A program made the position numbers and the translations under genes. The notes beneath the pieces were generated by a model, which saw only the letters and a list, made by a program, of their open reading frames with translations, was not told where the DNA came from and searched no databases. Of a stretch of 35,155 nucleotides of DNA, positions 9,029-17,953 are shown in pieces. Source of the DNA: Enterocloster lavalensis (GTDB lineage: Bacteria > Bacillota > Clostridia > Lachnospirales > Lachnospiraceae); NCBI RefSeq assembly GCF_902364025.1, contig NZ_CABJCG010000015.1:122148-157302 (forward strand). The letters run 5' to 3'. Within the stretch, counting starts at the first letter, position 1. The number at the start of each line of letters is the position of its first letter.

Positions 9029-9448
9029 TTATTTCTTATCTTTCGGTCTCTTGGCGCCGTACTTGGAACGGGCCTGGCGTCTGTTTGCAACACCTGCCGT
9101 ATCCAGCGTACCTCTAACGATGTGGTATCTGGTACCAGGCAGATCCTTAACTCTTCCGCCACGGATCAGAACAACGCTATGCTCCTGAAGGTTGTGACCC
9201 TCTCCCGGAATGTAGCTTGTTACCTCGATACCGTTGGACAGACGAACTCTGGCGATCTTTCTCAGTGCTGAGTTAGGCTTCTTGGGGGTTGCAGTCTTAA
9301 CAGCGGTGCACACGCCGCGCTTCTGCGGAGCAGAAACTGCTGTCGCCTTCTTCTGTAAAGAGTTGTAACCTCTCTGCAGAGCAGGAGCAGTGGACTTCTT
9401 AACGCTGGTCTGTCTTCCCTTTCTCACTAACTGGTTAAATGTTGGCAT
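9029..9448 (-). CDS. rpsL: 30S ribosomal protein S12
   Basis: The 139-residue protein is a typical S12, which lies at the decoding centre. The start [12 protein letters not shown] is supported by AGGAGGTG just upstream; a longer in-frame reading to 9526 has no support. The [11 protein letters not shown] segment carries the wild-type lysines whose change gives streptomycin resistance in other bacteria. It is the first gene of the str operon, 199 bp ahead of rpsG, and is preceded by a consensus promoter. The upstream neighbour here is a sigma-factor fusion gene, not rpoC. Confidence 0.98.
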   Translation of the reverse strand: MPTFNQLVRKGRQTSVKKSTAPALQRGYNSLQKKATAVSAPQKRGVCTAVKTATPKKPNSALRKIARVRLSNGIEVTSYIPGEGHNLQEHSVVLIRGGRVKDLPGTRYHIVRGTLDTAGVANRRQARSKYGAKRPKDKK

Positions 9449-9534
9449 TCCTTTCACCTCCTGTGATATTGTCTGTGGTTGCTGCTTATCAGCTTTTGTG
9501 CGCAAAAATTTTGTAAATTCTCGCACGCCATATA

Positions 9535-9563
9535 ATTATAGCCGTCGGCCTGATTCCTGTCAA
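9535..9563 (-). promoter_or_regulatory. consensus sigma-A promoter of the str operon
   Basis: On the minus strand TTGACA (9558-9563) and TATAAT (9535-9540) are exactly consensus and 17 bp apart. The start site would be near 9528, giving an 80-base leader before rpsL. Confidence 0.92.
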
Positions 9564-9615
9564 GGGATTTTTTTCATAAGCGCCTTATTTGGGGCAAAAC
9601 CAAGTCAAATCGGCC

Positions 9616-9663
9616 AAAATGTCCGGCCGTTGCGTGGCTATCGCCGCTCTGACCGGACATTTT
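9616..9663 (-). terminator. terminator after the sigma-fusion array
   Basis: The arms AAAATGTCCGG (9616-9626) and CCGGACATTTT (9653-9663) form a perfect 11-bp stem with a 26-base loop, 33 bases beyond the stop at 9696. On both strands the stem ends in a T run, so it can stop transcription in either direction and insulate the str promoter. Confidence 0.68.
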
Positions 9664-9695
9664 TGAATAAAACGCGTTTTCTGATTTTGTTGTGC

Positions 9696-12319
9696 TTAAA
9701 ATCCCAATACCGGGTCAATTACAATAAACGCCTCGTCGAACTCAGTGATGATAAAGTCATTGATCCCCACCACCATCTGCTTCCCGTACGCATTTACCGT
9801 GTCGAAATAATAACCGCCGCTGCCGCTTTGCGTCCACTCAATTCCGTACCGGTCGTACAGATCGGCAATCATACGCTTCTCCGTATTTACCAAATCTACC
9901 ATATCGTTAAACACCCGGACCGTGTGGCCGCAGTTTTGAACCGCCTGCGCGCTGCTGGCTTTAAACCGGTAAACCGTACACTGCCGGACCGTAACCGCCC
10001 TGCCCGACCGGTTGCGGGGCATAACCTGGAATACAGGGGTGCCGCCGCCGTCTGTAAATGTGATTCCCTTTCCCTGATTGGAGTATACCACTCCGTATTC
10101 AGAGCCCGGCTGGGGATCGCCCTCAATCTCCAGTTCCATCGAAGCTCCATTTTCATCAACGATGGGATGAAAACCGAATTTCCCCAAAAACACTTCCAGT
10201 TCTTCCATGGTACACATGCCCAGGTCAATGCCCTGTCCATCTATATAGAGACTGCTGGCCGGGTTTTTACCATTTTTCATTTCAAGAGTTCCGGCGGCCA
10301 TCACTGGTCCATTGTTTCCCGCATTTGTTGAGCACGCTTCCGGCAGCGCTTTCGTTCCCTCGTCATGCTGCGAGGGCTGTCCATCCCATAGAACGGCCGA
10401 ATTTACAAGAACTCCCAGGTATACCGTCTGCGCTTCGTATCTCTTGCTGGAATCCAATACCCTGGCCTTCTGGAAATCGTGGTCAAAAACCAGGTTTTCT
10501 TCATTTTCAGCGGCATTTTGCTGATTTTCAATCGAATAGTGGAATTCCAGCTCATGGGGCAGCTCTGCGCCGTCCTCCGGAGAAACCGCCTGAAAATATG
10601 AGGCATATAGCGCCGCGTCTATTTTTATGTCAACCCATCCGAGATAGGGCGCGATCTCTCCCGGCTGATCGTAGCGGGCCTCCACGTCATGAGCTTTGGA
10701 CCAGACCAACTGATTCCGATCGGAAGGGCCATTGCCCATCACAGTTCCATCCGCCATCACAACCGCTCCGTTGCTGCGCCACCGCTCCGTCACCACAACG
10801 CCGTCGGCTTTTCCCTGTATGTATCCCGCCTTGCTGACATCGGCAGAATTGTTCGGAAACATGTAGTTGTCATAATAGGTGAGTTTGAATGATATCAAAT
10901 TCCCGTCCGGCACTCCGCTCCGGAATGAGCCTATATGTCCCGCCACCGTATATAGGACGATGTCCCCCATCTGGACGCTGGAAGCTTTTAAGATCATTCC
11001 CGGGCCCTCCACAGTATCGGTCAGATTTTTCCCGTCGAACAATATGTCCTGATCGTGGAAATGATCCGTCACAATCTGATAGAGACGTACAAACTCAGGC
11101 TGGGCGCTTTTCGCGACTTCCTCCGTTCTGCCGCTCTCACCAGCCCTGTAAATATTTTCCAAAACCTTCAAATCTTCCGCCGTCAAACCATAAGCGTTGG
11201 CGGGAGCTTCCACTTCGGTTACAGGCGCTGATTCGGATTCCGGCTGCACTTCCTGGATTGCTTCCCGTTCCTGATCCTCCACGTTTTGTACTGCCTCCGC
11301 CTGGTTATTCTTTCCCGCAAAATGAACCCCCACCGCGCATGCGCCTCCTGCCGCCAGGCACACTGCGGCGGCCACTGCCACTGCTTTTACACTGACTGCC
11401 TTACCCAAAATCACGATCCCAGACTTTCCGGCAGCGGCGGCAGTCCCGGTTCCAAATGTGCTCCCGGCGGCTTGGCTGATTCCGGCTTGGCTGCTGGACG
11501 CCGCTCCGGCAGTTCTGGTTCCGATTCCGCTGCCAACTGCCGCTCCGGCAGTTCTGGCTCCGGCTTTGCTGCCAACTGCCGCTCCGGCAGTTCCGATTCC
11601 GGTTCCGCTGCCAACTGCCGCTCCGGCAGTTCCCGCCGCCGTGGCAAGCACTGCATTTCCCACCGCGCCGGGCACAACCGCACCCAGCACCTGCTGGCGG
11701 AACATCCAGTAGAGGAACGGCGCAAGAGGCATGCAGTAGAGCTTGGTACCCTTTTTCTCCAACGCCAGCACCTGGGTCTTGATCGATTTTCTTCCATAAT
11801 TTAGGCGGCTCTTGACCGTCCCCTCAGAACATTCCATTACCTGGGCAATACGGCCTACGGACATATTTTCCAGGTAATATAGTACCACCGCCATCCGCTG
11901 CTGCTCCGGGAGCCGGTCGATCATTTCCTTCACCAGGCGTTTTGTCTCGCCGTAATCTACCTGTTTCTCCGGCGAAAAATATCCGCTCTCATCCTCGAAG
12001 TCCGGGTCGCTGTCCGTTTCCCCTCCGCCGGAAGCTGGGAAAACAACACCGGTTTCTTCTTTCTTAAATAGTCCTTGCTCTTGTTGATTACAATGGTGTC
12101 CAGCCAGCCCTGGAAATTCTCCGGCTGCTGGAGCATATTCAGGCTGGTAAACACCTTCAAATACGCATCCTGCAAGATGTCCTGGGCCTGATCCTGATCC
12201 TTCACCAACTGCAGGGATAAATAATACGCCTTCCGGCTGGTTTTCTCATACAGGGCCGCGACCGCCTGCTGATCTCCGGCTTTTGCCCGCTCTACCAATA
12301 AACTGATATTCTGATCCAT
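9696..12319 (-). pseudogene. membrane-tethered ECF sigma factor fusion, copy A, frameshifted
   Basis: This third, promoter-distal copy encodes the same parts as copies B and C: sigma region 2 (codons 8-90), region 4 with its helix-turn-helix MECSEGTVKSRLNYG, the conserved LYCMPLAPFLYWMFRQQ, an Ala/Gly-rich linker, a transmembrane helix (KAVAVAAAVCLAAGGACAVGV) and a predicted extracytoplasmic domain of about 480 residues. The reading frame shifts near 12020-12023, between regions 2 and 4. Adding one G to the G4 run of the coding strand restores QLPAEGETDSDPDFEDE, which aligns residue for residue with copy B, and gives an 874-residue protein. So one base has been lost, or misread in assembly. 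Upstream of the shift the frame ends at 11957; downstream the frame is open to the stop at 9696. Start ATG 12319, with GTG at 12322 as alternative, follows a GAGGAA site. Confidence 0.85.
11531..11647. repeat. 39-bp in-frame repeat in the linker of copy A
   Basis: The segment TGCCAACTGCCGCTCCGGCAGTT recurs with starts at 11531, 11570 and 11609, a 39-bp period. On the minus strand each unit codes for 13 residues of the form AAVGS(5)TAG in the linker between sigma region 4 and the membrane helix. The period is a multiple of three, so copy-number change would keep the frame. Confidence 0.85.
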
Positions 12320-12354
12320 CACGCTGTTTCCTCGCTTATTCTTCAGATTAATTG

Positions 12355-15345
12355 TCAGGGTGTATAAAGTTCAGCGTACTCTGTGATCAAACCGGTATTT
12401 GGGTCAAAAACAGGAGTACCGTACAACTGGATATAACCGTTACTCAACCCATACTCATATCCCGCCATGCCGTTGTCAAACGTCATGGTGTGCTCCTCGG
12501 TCAAATACGACTCCAGAGTGATGGGCCCCGCCGACGAATCAAATCCATAGACATCGTAGATTTTACAATTTTTAGAAAAATACAGGCTTCCCATATAAAT
12601 CACACCGCTGTACAGGGCATCGTCATCATTGGAACAAATAAATGCGGTACCGTCAGCCCTCGGTGACAGGTAAGCTTCCTCATACCCGGATTCGTCTCCG
12701 GTGAGAACATAATATCCGTTATTGTCCTTGCTCAATACCTGAAACTCCTCGAAGGATACGAGACCGTTTTGATCCATCACGCTAACAGAAAAGGTGTGCC
12801 CCACTTTCATCCGGCCGAACTCTTCGGCGGAAACAATGTACGGCACCCAGATCGAGGCGTTTGTGATCTCATAATAGTTCTCATGGGTAATCATTTCACT
12901 GGGCACCGGATTCCAATTCGGGTCCTCAAATGATGAGGCCGATATTTTCCATTCGCCAAAGCGGTCCTCCATTTTGCCATGTTCATACTGCGGGTAGCGC
13001 AGCGCCGCCCGGTAAGGTTCCCCTACTGCCGGGTCCAGGTCAGAGGCCCCCTCCGGCGCGGCAAAATGGTCTGTCTCGCCGGAGTCCGCCCCGGCCTGAG
13101 ACGCCTCCCCGGCCGGTGTTATTTCGAAGGGGAACAGCCCCTCGGTTCCCTCAACGTGGTAGGAACCTTTTGAGCTCCAGAACACGGCGTTCTGGGACTC
13201 CAGGTCCATCATCAGTTCAAAATTGTCAAGCTGGTAGTTTCCGGTTATGTCGGGAACCAGATACCCGGAGCCGGTTTCCATGTTCAGGCGCTTTTGCTTC
13301 TCGGAATCCGGCAATGCGTTGAATTCATCCGTATTGCCGTACTCCACATTCACATTGAACCACAGCTCCTGCGCAAGCCCCTCCTCAATCACATTTTCAT
13401 TCCGGTCAAATACCCACTCTTTCCCTACCGGATAGCCAATCTCAAACATCCCTTCCGGCCAATGGTCTTCCCTGTAGCTGCCCTCTATATGGATCTGCCA
13501 CGCCGCCTCGCCTGTATCTTCTCCGATCTGCCAGCACTCGGTTGCCACGGTTCCCACCGACATTCCATGCTCGTAGTCTGCCAGGGTTATGTTCACATCC
13601 CTGCCTGGCCGGCTCGACCAGGTTCGATATTCAATCCGGCAGGCCAACAGCTCTCCAACGGGAATCCCGTCCACAAAATCTCCCTGGTAACAAGTTACGC
13701 TGTATACGGTCTGTCCTTCATGGCTGCCGCCTTTGGCTTTGGTGCTCACGGCCCGGACCGCCAGCTTGTGCCCCTCCAGCGTATCGGAAATTCCCTGACC
13801 GTCAAAAATTATATATTGTCCCGGAAAACGCTCTTGTTCCAGATTGTACAGTGTGGCAAATTCCGGCTGAAATGCCTCTGCCAGCGCCTTATAATCCCGC
13901 TGCTCCGCCGCTTGGTAAATGCGGCTCAGAATTTCGCGCTCCTCTGCGGACAGCCTGGAGGTCCCCAACTCTCCATCCGCAGTTCCCTCATCTTCGTTTT
14001 CTGTTTCCCCGCCTCCGGCGTTTTCCTGCGCTTCCTCTTCCTGTGCTCTTTGCTCCGCCTCGATCTTTGCAGCCTCAGCCGCCTGGTGGTTTTTATACAC
14101 GTATACGCCGCCCGCCGTTCCGGCTCCCACGCCCACGCAGGCTGCCGCCACAATGGCAACGCCTTTGACGCCAAGGGCCTTGCCAAGAAATGCAAGACCG
14201 GCTTTTCCGGCGGCTCCCGTGGCGGCGGTAGCAGTTCCGGCTCCGGCGGCGGCAGTTGTCCCGACGGTTCCGGCTCCCGCGGCGGTTGTCCCAGCAGCGG
14301 TTGTTCCGGCAGCACCGGTTCCCGCGGTGGCGGTTGTCCCGGCGGTTCCGGCTCCCGCGGCAGCAGTTGTCCCGGCAGTTCCAGCTCCCGCGGCGGTTGT
14401 CCCGGAAGCGGTTGTTCCGGCAGCACCGGTTCCCCCGGCGGCAGTTCCCCCGGCGGTTCCGGCTCCGGCGGCAGTTCCCCCGGAAGCGGTTGTCCCGGCA
14501 ACTCCTCCCCCTGCCCCGGCAGTTGTTCCAGTAGTTCCGGCAGCGTTCCCAGCAGTCGCCACCCCAGCGGTCGTTGTCCCGCCAGTTCCGGTCCCAGCCC
14601 CGGCTCCCGCAGAAACCCCCGCCGCATTTCCGGCCCCGGCAGCCGCAGCACCGGCTCCCGCGGCCTGCAATACCGCCGCTCCCACAGCTTTCGGCGCAGC
14701 CGCAGCCAATATCTGCTGGCGGAACATCCAGTAAAGGAACGGTACCAGGGGCATGCAGTAGAGCTTTGTGCCCTTTTTCTCCAACGCCAGCACCTGTGCC
14801 TTGATGGATTTCCGGCCATAATTCAACCGGCTCTTAATGGTGCCTTCGGAACACTCCATCAAACGGGCGATCTGCCCCACCGAAAGATTTTCCAGATAAT
14901 ACAGTACCACGGCCATACGCTGCTCTTCGGGCAGCCGGTCGATCATTTCCTGGACAAGCCGCTTTGTCTCCTGGTAATCCACCTGCTTTTCCGGGGAGAA
15001 ATAACCTCTCTCGTCCTCAAAATCCGGCTCCGAGTCCGGTTCCTCCGACCCGGTCATCTGGGAGAACAGCACCGGCTTTTTCTTTTTCAGATAATCCTTA
15101 CTCTTGTTGATCACAATCGTGTCCAGCCAGCCCTGAAAATTCTCCGGCTGCTGCAGCATATTCAGGTTAGTAAACACCTTTAAAAACGCATCCTGCAAAA
15201 TGTCCTGGGCCTGGTCCTGATCCTTCACCAACTGCAGGGAAAGATAATATGCCTTGCGGCTGGTTTTCTCATACAGCGCGGCTATGGCCTGCTGATCCCC
15301 CATTTTAGCCCGTTCCACCAACTCTCTTATACTCTGCTCCATCAT
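12355..15345 (-). CDS. membrane-tethered ECF sigma factor fusion, copy B
   Basis: The 996-residue protein is far longer than an ordinary ECF sigma factor (about 180 residues). Region 2 spans residues 8-90 (with YLSLQLVKDQDQAQDILQDA and GWLDTIVINKSKDYL), region 4 residues 125-185 (helix-turn-helix MECSEGTIKSRLNYGRKSI). A conserved hydrophobic LYCMPLVPFLYWMFRQQ (195-211) follows, then about 165 residues of Gly, Ala and Thr, one transmembrane helix (about 393-417), a charged stalk (420-465) and roughly 530 residues predicted outside the cell. The outer part begins with a domain shared with copy A. Start ATGATG has GAGGAAG upstream. It lies 52 bp after copy C and 35 bp before copy A, so the three are probably one transcript. 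Sigma activity is inferred from homology; release from the membrane by proteolysis or signalling while tethered are both possible. Confidence 0.85.
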   Translation of the reverse strand: MMEQSIRELVERAKMGDQQAIAALYEKTSRKAYYLSLQLVKDQDQAQDILQDAFLKVFTNLNMLQQPENFQGWLDTIVINKSKDYLKKKKPVLFSQMTGSEEPDSEPDFEDERGYFSPEKQVDYQETKRLVQEMIDRLPEEQRMAVVLYYLENLSVGQIARLMECSEGTIKSRLNYGRKSIKAQVLALEKKGTKLYCMPLVPFLYWMFRQQILAAAAPKAVGAAVLQAAGAGAAAAGAGNAAGVSAGAGAGTGTGGTTTAGVATAGNAAGTTGTTAGAGGGVAGTTASGGTAAGAGTAGGTAAGGTGAAGTTASGTTAAGAGTAGTTAAAGAGTAGTTATAGTGAAGTTAAGTTAAGAGTVGTTAAAGAGTATAATGAAGKAGLAFLGKALGVKGVAIVAAACVGVGAGTAGGVYVYKNHQAAEAAKIEAEQRAQEEEAQENAGGGETENEDEGTADGELGTSRLSAEEREILSRIYQAAEQRDYKALAEAFQPEFATLYNLEQERFPGQYIIFDGQGISDTLEGHKLAVRAVSTKAKGGSHEGQTVYSVTCYQGDFVDGIPVGELLACRIEYRTWSSRPGRDVNITLADYEHGMSVGTVATECWQIGEDTGEAAWQIHIEGSYREDHWPEGMFEIGYPVGKEWVFDRNENVIEEGLAQELWFNVNVEYGNTDEFNALPDSEKQKRLNMETGSGYLVPDITGNYQLDNFELMMDLESQNAVFWSSKGSYHVEGTEGLFPFEITPAGEASQAGADSGETDHFAAPEGASDLDPAVGEPYRAALRYPQYEHGKMEDRFGEWKISASSFEDPNWNPVPSEMITHENYYEITNASIWVPYIVSAEEFGRMKVGHTFSVSVMDQNGLVSFEEFQVLSKDNNGYYVLTGDESGYEEAYLSPRADGTAFICSNDDDALYSGVIYMGSLYFSKNCKIYDVYGFDSSAGPITLESYLTEEHTMTFDNGMAGYEYGLSNGYIQLYGTPVFDPNTGLITEYAELYTP
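14206..14709. repeat. Gly/Ala/Thr low-complexity linker of copy B
   Basis: About 168 codons of copy B use almost only Gly, Ala and Thr, in short motifs such as GTTAAGAGTAG and GTTAAAGAG, encoded by degenerate GC-rich short tandem repeats. The block joins sigma region 4 to the transmembrane helix. It also creates long open frames on the opposite strand, which are artefacts. Confidence 0.85.
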
Positions 15346-15397
15346 TCCGCTTCCTCACTCGTCTTTCATAAATTCATCTCAGGTAGTCTGAACCGCT

Positions 15398-17809
15398 TCA
15401 ATTCCCGTCCTGGTTCCCATCGTTTTCAATTTCTACCGATTCCAGCGTATAGCCGAAAAAGCTGTCCGGGTTTACCTCAAATACCGCCCTCACATCTCCG
15501 GTCAGCATTATGTCCCCCAGCTCAATCTCATAATATCCCTTTGCCTTCATTTTACCGTTTTCCAACGCAAATTCCTCAAGAGTCACCCCACACCAGGATT
15601 CCCCTTCCGCCACAGTAACGCTGAGGCGGCCGTTTTCCAGCCTCAGACAGGTAAATTCCCGGGAAAATTCCTTCTCCACCGCCTTCATAGACACCGGCTG
15701 CCCATACATATCCTCCATATACCGATAAACTAACCCTTGTTCTACGCTGTGCGTTGTTTCATCTGCAAATGGGGCGAAAATGCTGTTATTCGGATCGATC
15801 GTAATCCCATTCAAATGGCCGTTCATGAGACTGACAATCCGCTCCGGGCTCAGATTCCCAGTCCGTACAATCCCGTTATCCGGGTGTTGTTCGTAAACAA
15901 GCGACGGCAGCAGCAACTCCATAACGCGCTTTTGTTCTGCGCTTACCTGAATCTCGCCCGTCCGTTCTTCCCCCTGGCGCTCTCCCTCCATCTGTGACAG
16001 ATTCTCCGTCCCTTCCGCATTGCTTCGTCCGTTTTCCAGCTCGCTTTTCCAATCCCGGTTATAGTGGATACTCTCCAAACGGAACTGGCTGTAGGACGCT
16101 TCCGGATGCCAGCTGAATTCCATCACCAGCGGTTCTTTGAAAATCCAGGCGTTCTGTCCCGAATCAAAGACGTAATTGCTGTCGGCGATCTCCTCAACGT
16201 CCGTTACCCATCCCTTGTATCCATACGCAATCAGGCGACCATCCCGCGCCTCGGTATCCGCGATCTCCACATACGGCCACATGGCCCCCCAGTCCCCGCC
16301 AGACAGACGGTAGGAGTCATCTTGCAGCTGGACCAACGTCTGATTGGTTCCCTCCACATAATCCTCCAACGGGTAGCCGAAGCACTCCTCAATGATCTGA
16401 TCCACTGGGTCTTTATCATATATGTAATAACTCCAGTTGTTATTTTCCTTCATATCGATCTGATTTCCCCAAAAAACAATCGAATAACTCTCCTCCACAA
16501 ACATCGTCCGGCTCTTTACCGATAACGTCCCCGGCTCTTTTCCCAAATCTTTGCCGGACACACGCGTATTCATTTCCGTGTAAAGCGACGCCTCCCAAAT
16601 TCGTTTCTGTTCAGGCGTCCAGGCCGCTTTCATCTGTTCATCCATTTTCATCCGGTCGTCTGTGGGCTCTGCCGCCGCGGCTTCTGTACGTTCTGCCACA
16701 GTCTCTTCCCGATTCCGCTCCCTCGTCCTCCTTAACCGCTCTTCATCCTGTTCTGCCTCGATCCTGGCCGCCTCCGCCGCCTGGTGGCTTTTCGCAGCAT
16801 ATGCTCCGCCCGCCGCACCGACGCCCACACAGGCTGCCGCCACAATGGCGACTCCCTTGGCACCGATAGCTTTCCCAAGAATTGTAAGTCCTGCTTTTCC
16901 CGCAGCTCCGGCGGCCGCAGTCCCGGCAGACGCTGCCCCCGCAGATGCTGTTCCCGCAGACGCCGCCCCCGCAGTTGCCGCCCCCGCGGATGCTCCCCCC
17001 GCAGATGCCGTTCCCGCAGACGCCGCCCCCGCGGATGCCGTTCCCGCGGACGCCCCTCCGATACCTCCTACCACATTCCCCGCTCCAACCGCCTTTGCCA
17101 TACCGGCGCCAACCGCACCGGCACCGGCCGTCTGCACCACTGCCGCGCCCACAGCGCCCGGCACCACGGCCGACAATACCTGCTGACGGAACATCCAGTA
17201 AAGGAAGGGAACAAGCGGCATGCAGTAGAGCTTGGTGCCCTTCTTCTCCAGCGCCAGCACCTGCTCCTTAATCGACTTCCTTCCATAATTAAGGCGGCTC
17301 TTCACCGTACCCTCGGAGCACTCCATAATTCTGGCAATCCGGGCCACCGGGAGATTCTCCAGATAGTACAGCACTACGGCCATCCGCTGAGCCTCGGGCA
17401 GGCAATCGATCATCTCCTGGATCAACCGCTTGGTCTCGCCGTAGTCCACCCGCTTTTCCGGCGAAAAATACCCGCTCTCGTCCTCAAAATCCGGCTCGCT
17501 TTCCTCCTCGTCCTTGGCCGCCATCTGGGAAAACAGCACCGGCTTCTTCTTTTTCAGATAATCCTTGCTCTTGTTGATCACAATCGTGTCCAGCCAGCCC
17601 TGAAAATTCTCCGGCTGCTGAAGCATCCCCAGGTTCGTAAACACCTTCAGATACGCATCCTGCAAAATGTCCTGGGCCTGATCCTGATCCTTCACCAGCT
17701 GCAAGGCCAGATAATAGGCCTTACGGTTGGTCCGCTCATACAGGATGGCAATCGCCTGCTGATCCCCCTCCACAGCCATTTCCACCAGCTCTTTCATACT
17801 CTGTTCCAT
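15398..17809 (-). CDS. membrane-tethered ECF sigma factor fusion, copy C
   Basis: This 803-residue first copy has sigma region 2 (residues 7-90), region 4 (125-185, helix-turn-helix MECSEGTVKSRLNYGRKSI), the conserved LYCMPLVPFLYWMFRQQ (195-211), an Ala/Gly/Ser linker, one transmembrane helix (about 318-338), a strongly charged stalk (343-385) and about 410 predicted extracytoplasmic residues. The intracellular half is close to that of copies A and B, whereas the outer half differs from both, as expected for receptors with different ligands. The start at 17809 is chosen because copies A and B begin at the matching residue and a GGAGGG site precedes it; an in-frame ATG at 17860 would add 17 residues. 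A promoter with TGTGGTAAAAT lies about 90 bp upstream. Confidence 0.85.
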   Translation of the reverse strand: MEQSMKELVEMAVEGDQQAIAILYERTNRKAYYLALQLVKDQDQAQDILQDAYLKVFTNLGMLQQPENFQGWLDTIVINKSKDYLKKKKPVLFSQMAAKDEEESEPDFEDESGYFSPEKRVDYGETKRLIQEMIDCLPEAQRMAVVLYYLENLPVARIARIMECSEGTVKSRLNYGRKSIKEQVLALEKKGTKLYCMPLVPFLYWMFRQQVLSAVVPGAVGAAVVQTAGAGAVGAGMAKAVGAGNVVGGIGGASAGTASAGAASAGTASAGGASAGAATAGAASAGTASAGAASAGTAAAGAAGKAGLTILGKAIGAKGVAIVAAACVGVGAAGGAYAAKSHQAAEAARIEAEQDEERLRRTRERNREETVAERTEAAAAEPTDDRMKMDEQMKAAWTPEQKRIWEASLYTEMNTRVSGKDLGKEPGTLSVKSRTMFVEESYSIVFWGNQIDMKENNNWSYYIYDKDPVDQIIEECFGYPLEDYVEGTNQTLVQLQDDSYRLSGGDWGAMWPYVEIADTEARDGRLIAYGYKGWVTDVEEIADSNYVFDSGQNAWIFKEPLVMEFSWHPEASYSQFRLESIHYNRDWKSELENGRSNAEGTENLSQMEGERQGEERTGEIQVSAEQKRVMELLLPSLVYEQHPDNGIVRTGNLSPERIVSLMNGHLNGITIDPNNSIFAPFADETTHSVEQGLVYRYMEDMYGQPVSMKAVEKEFSREFTCLRLENGRLSVTVAEGESWCGVTLEEFALENGKMKAKGYYEIELGDIMLTGDVRAVFEVNPDSFFGYTLESVEIENDGNQDGN
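16901..17056. repeat. 15-bp in-frame repeat in the linker of copy C
   Basis: About ten 15-bp units encode five-residue repeats of the type ASAGT or ASAGA (residues 252-303 of copy C), just before the transmembrane helix. The unit differs in length and sequence from the linker repeats of copies A and B. Confidence 0.85.
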
Positions 17810-17896
17810 ACGCTTTAATCCCTCCGCCGCCGTACTGTAAGGCCCCCTTGAAAGCGCCATTCTTCCCAGAAACTTCCAAACTTCAATCTGATCCCT

Positions 17897-17926
17897 ATTT
17901 TACCACAATCCGCCCTGTATTGACAG
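17897..17926 (-). promoter_or_regulatory. probable promoter of the sigma-fusion array
   Basis: On the minus strand the -10 box TAAAAT (17897-17902) is preceded by TGTGG, an extended -10 of the Gram-positive TRTG type. CTGTCA (17921-17926) lies 18 bp further upstream as a weak -35. The same TGTGGTAAAATAGGG occurs before the phosphatase gene. Confidence 0.55.
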
Positions 17927-17953
17927 CGCCTTTTCCCTGCGCCGATCAGCAGT

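Noticed and set aside
12014..12034. Programmed -1 frameshift in copy A
   Set aside because: GGGGAAA is not an X XXY YYZ slippery site in the reading frame, and copies B and C read through without any shift; a one-base loss explains it better.
13294..15183. 629-codon plus-strand frame rich in Ser, Gly and Pro
   Set aside because: It lies opposite copy B and exists because the Gly/Ala/Thr linker is GC-rich and lacks stops on the other strand; no start site or family supports it.
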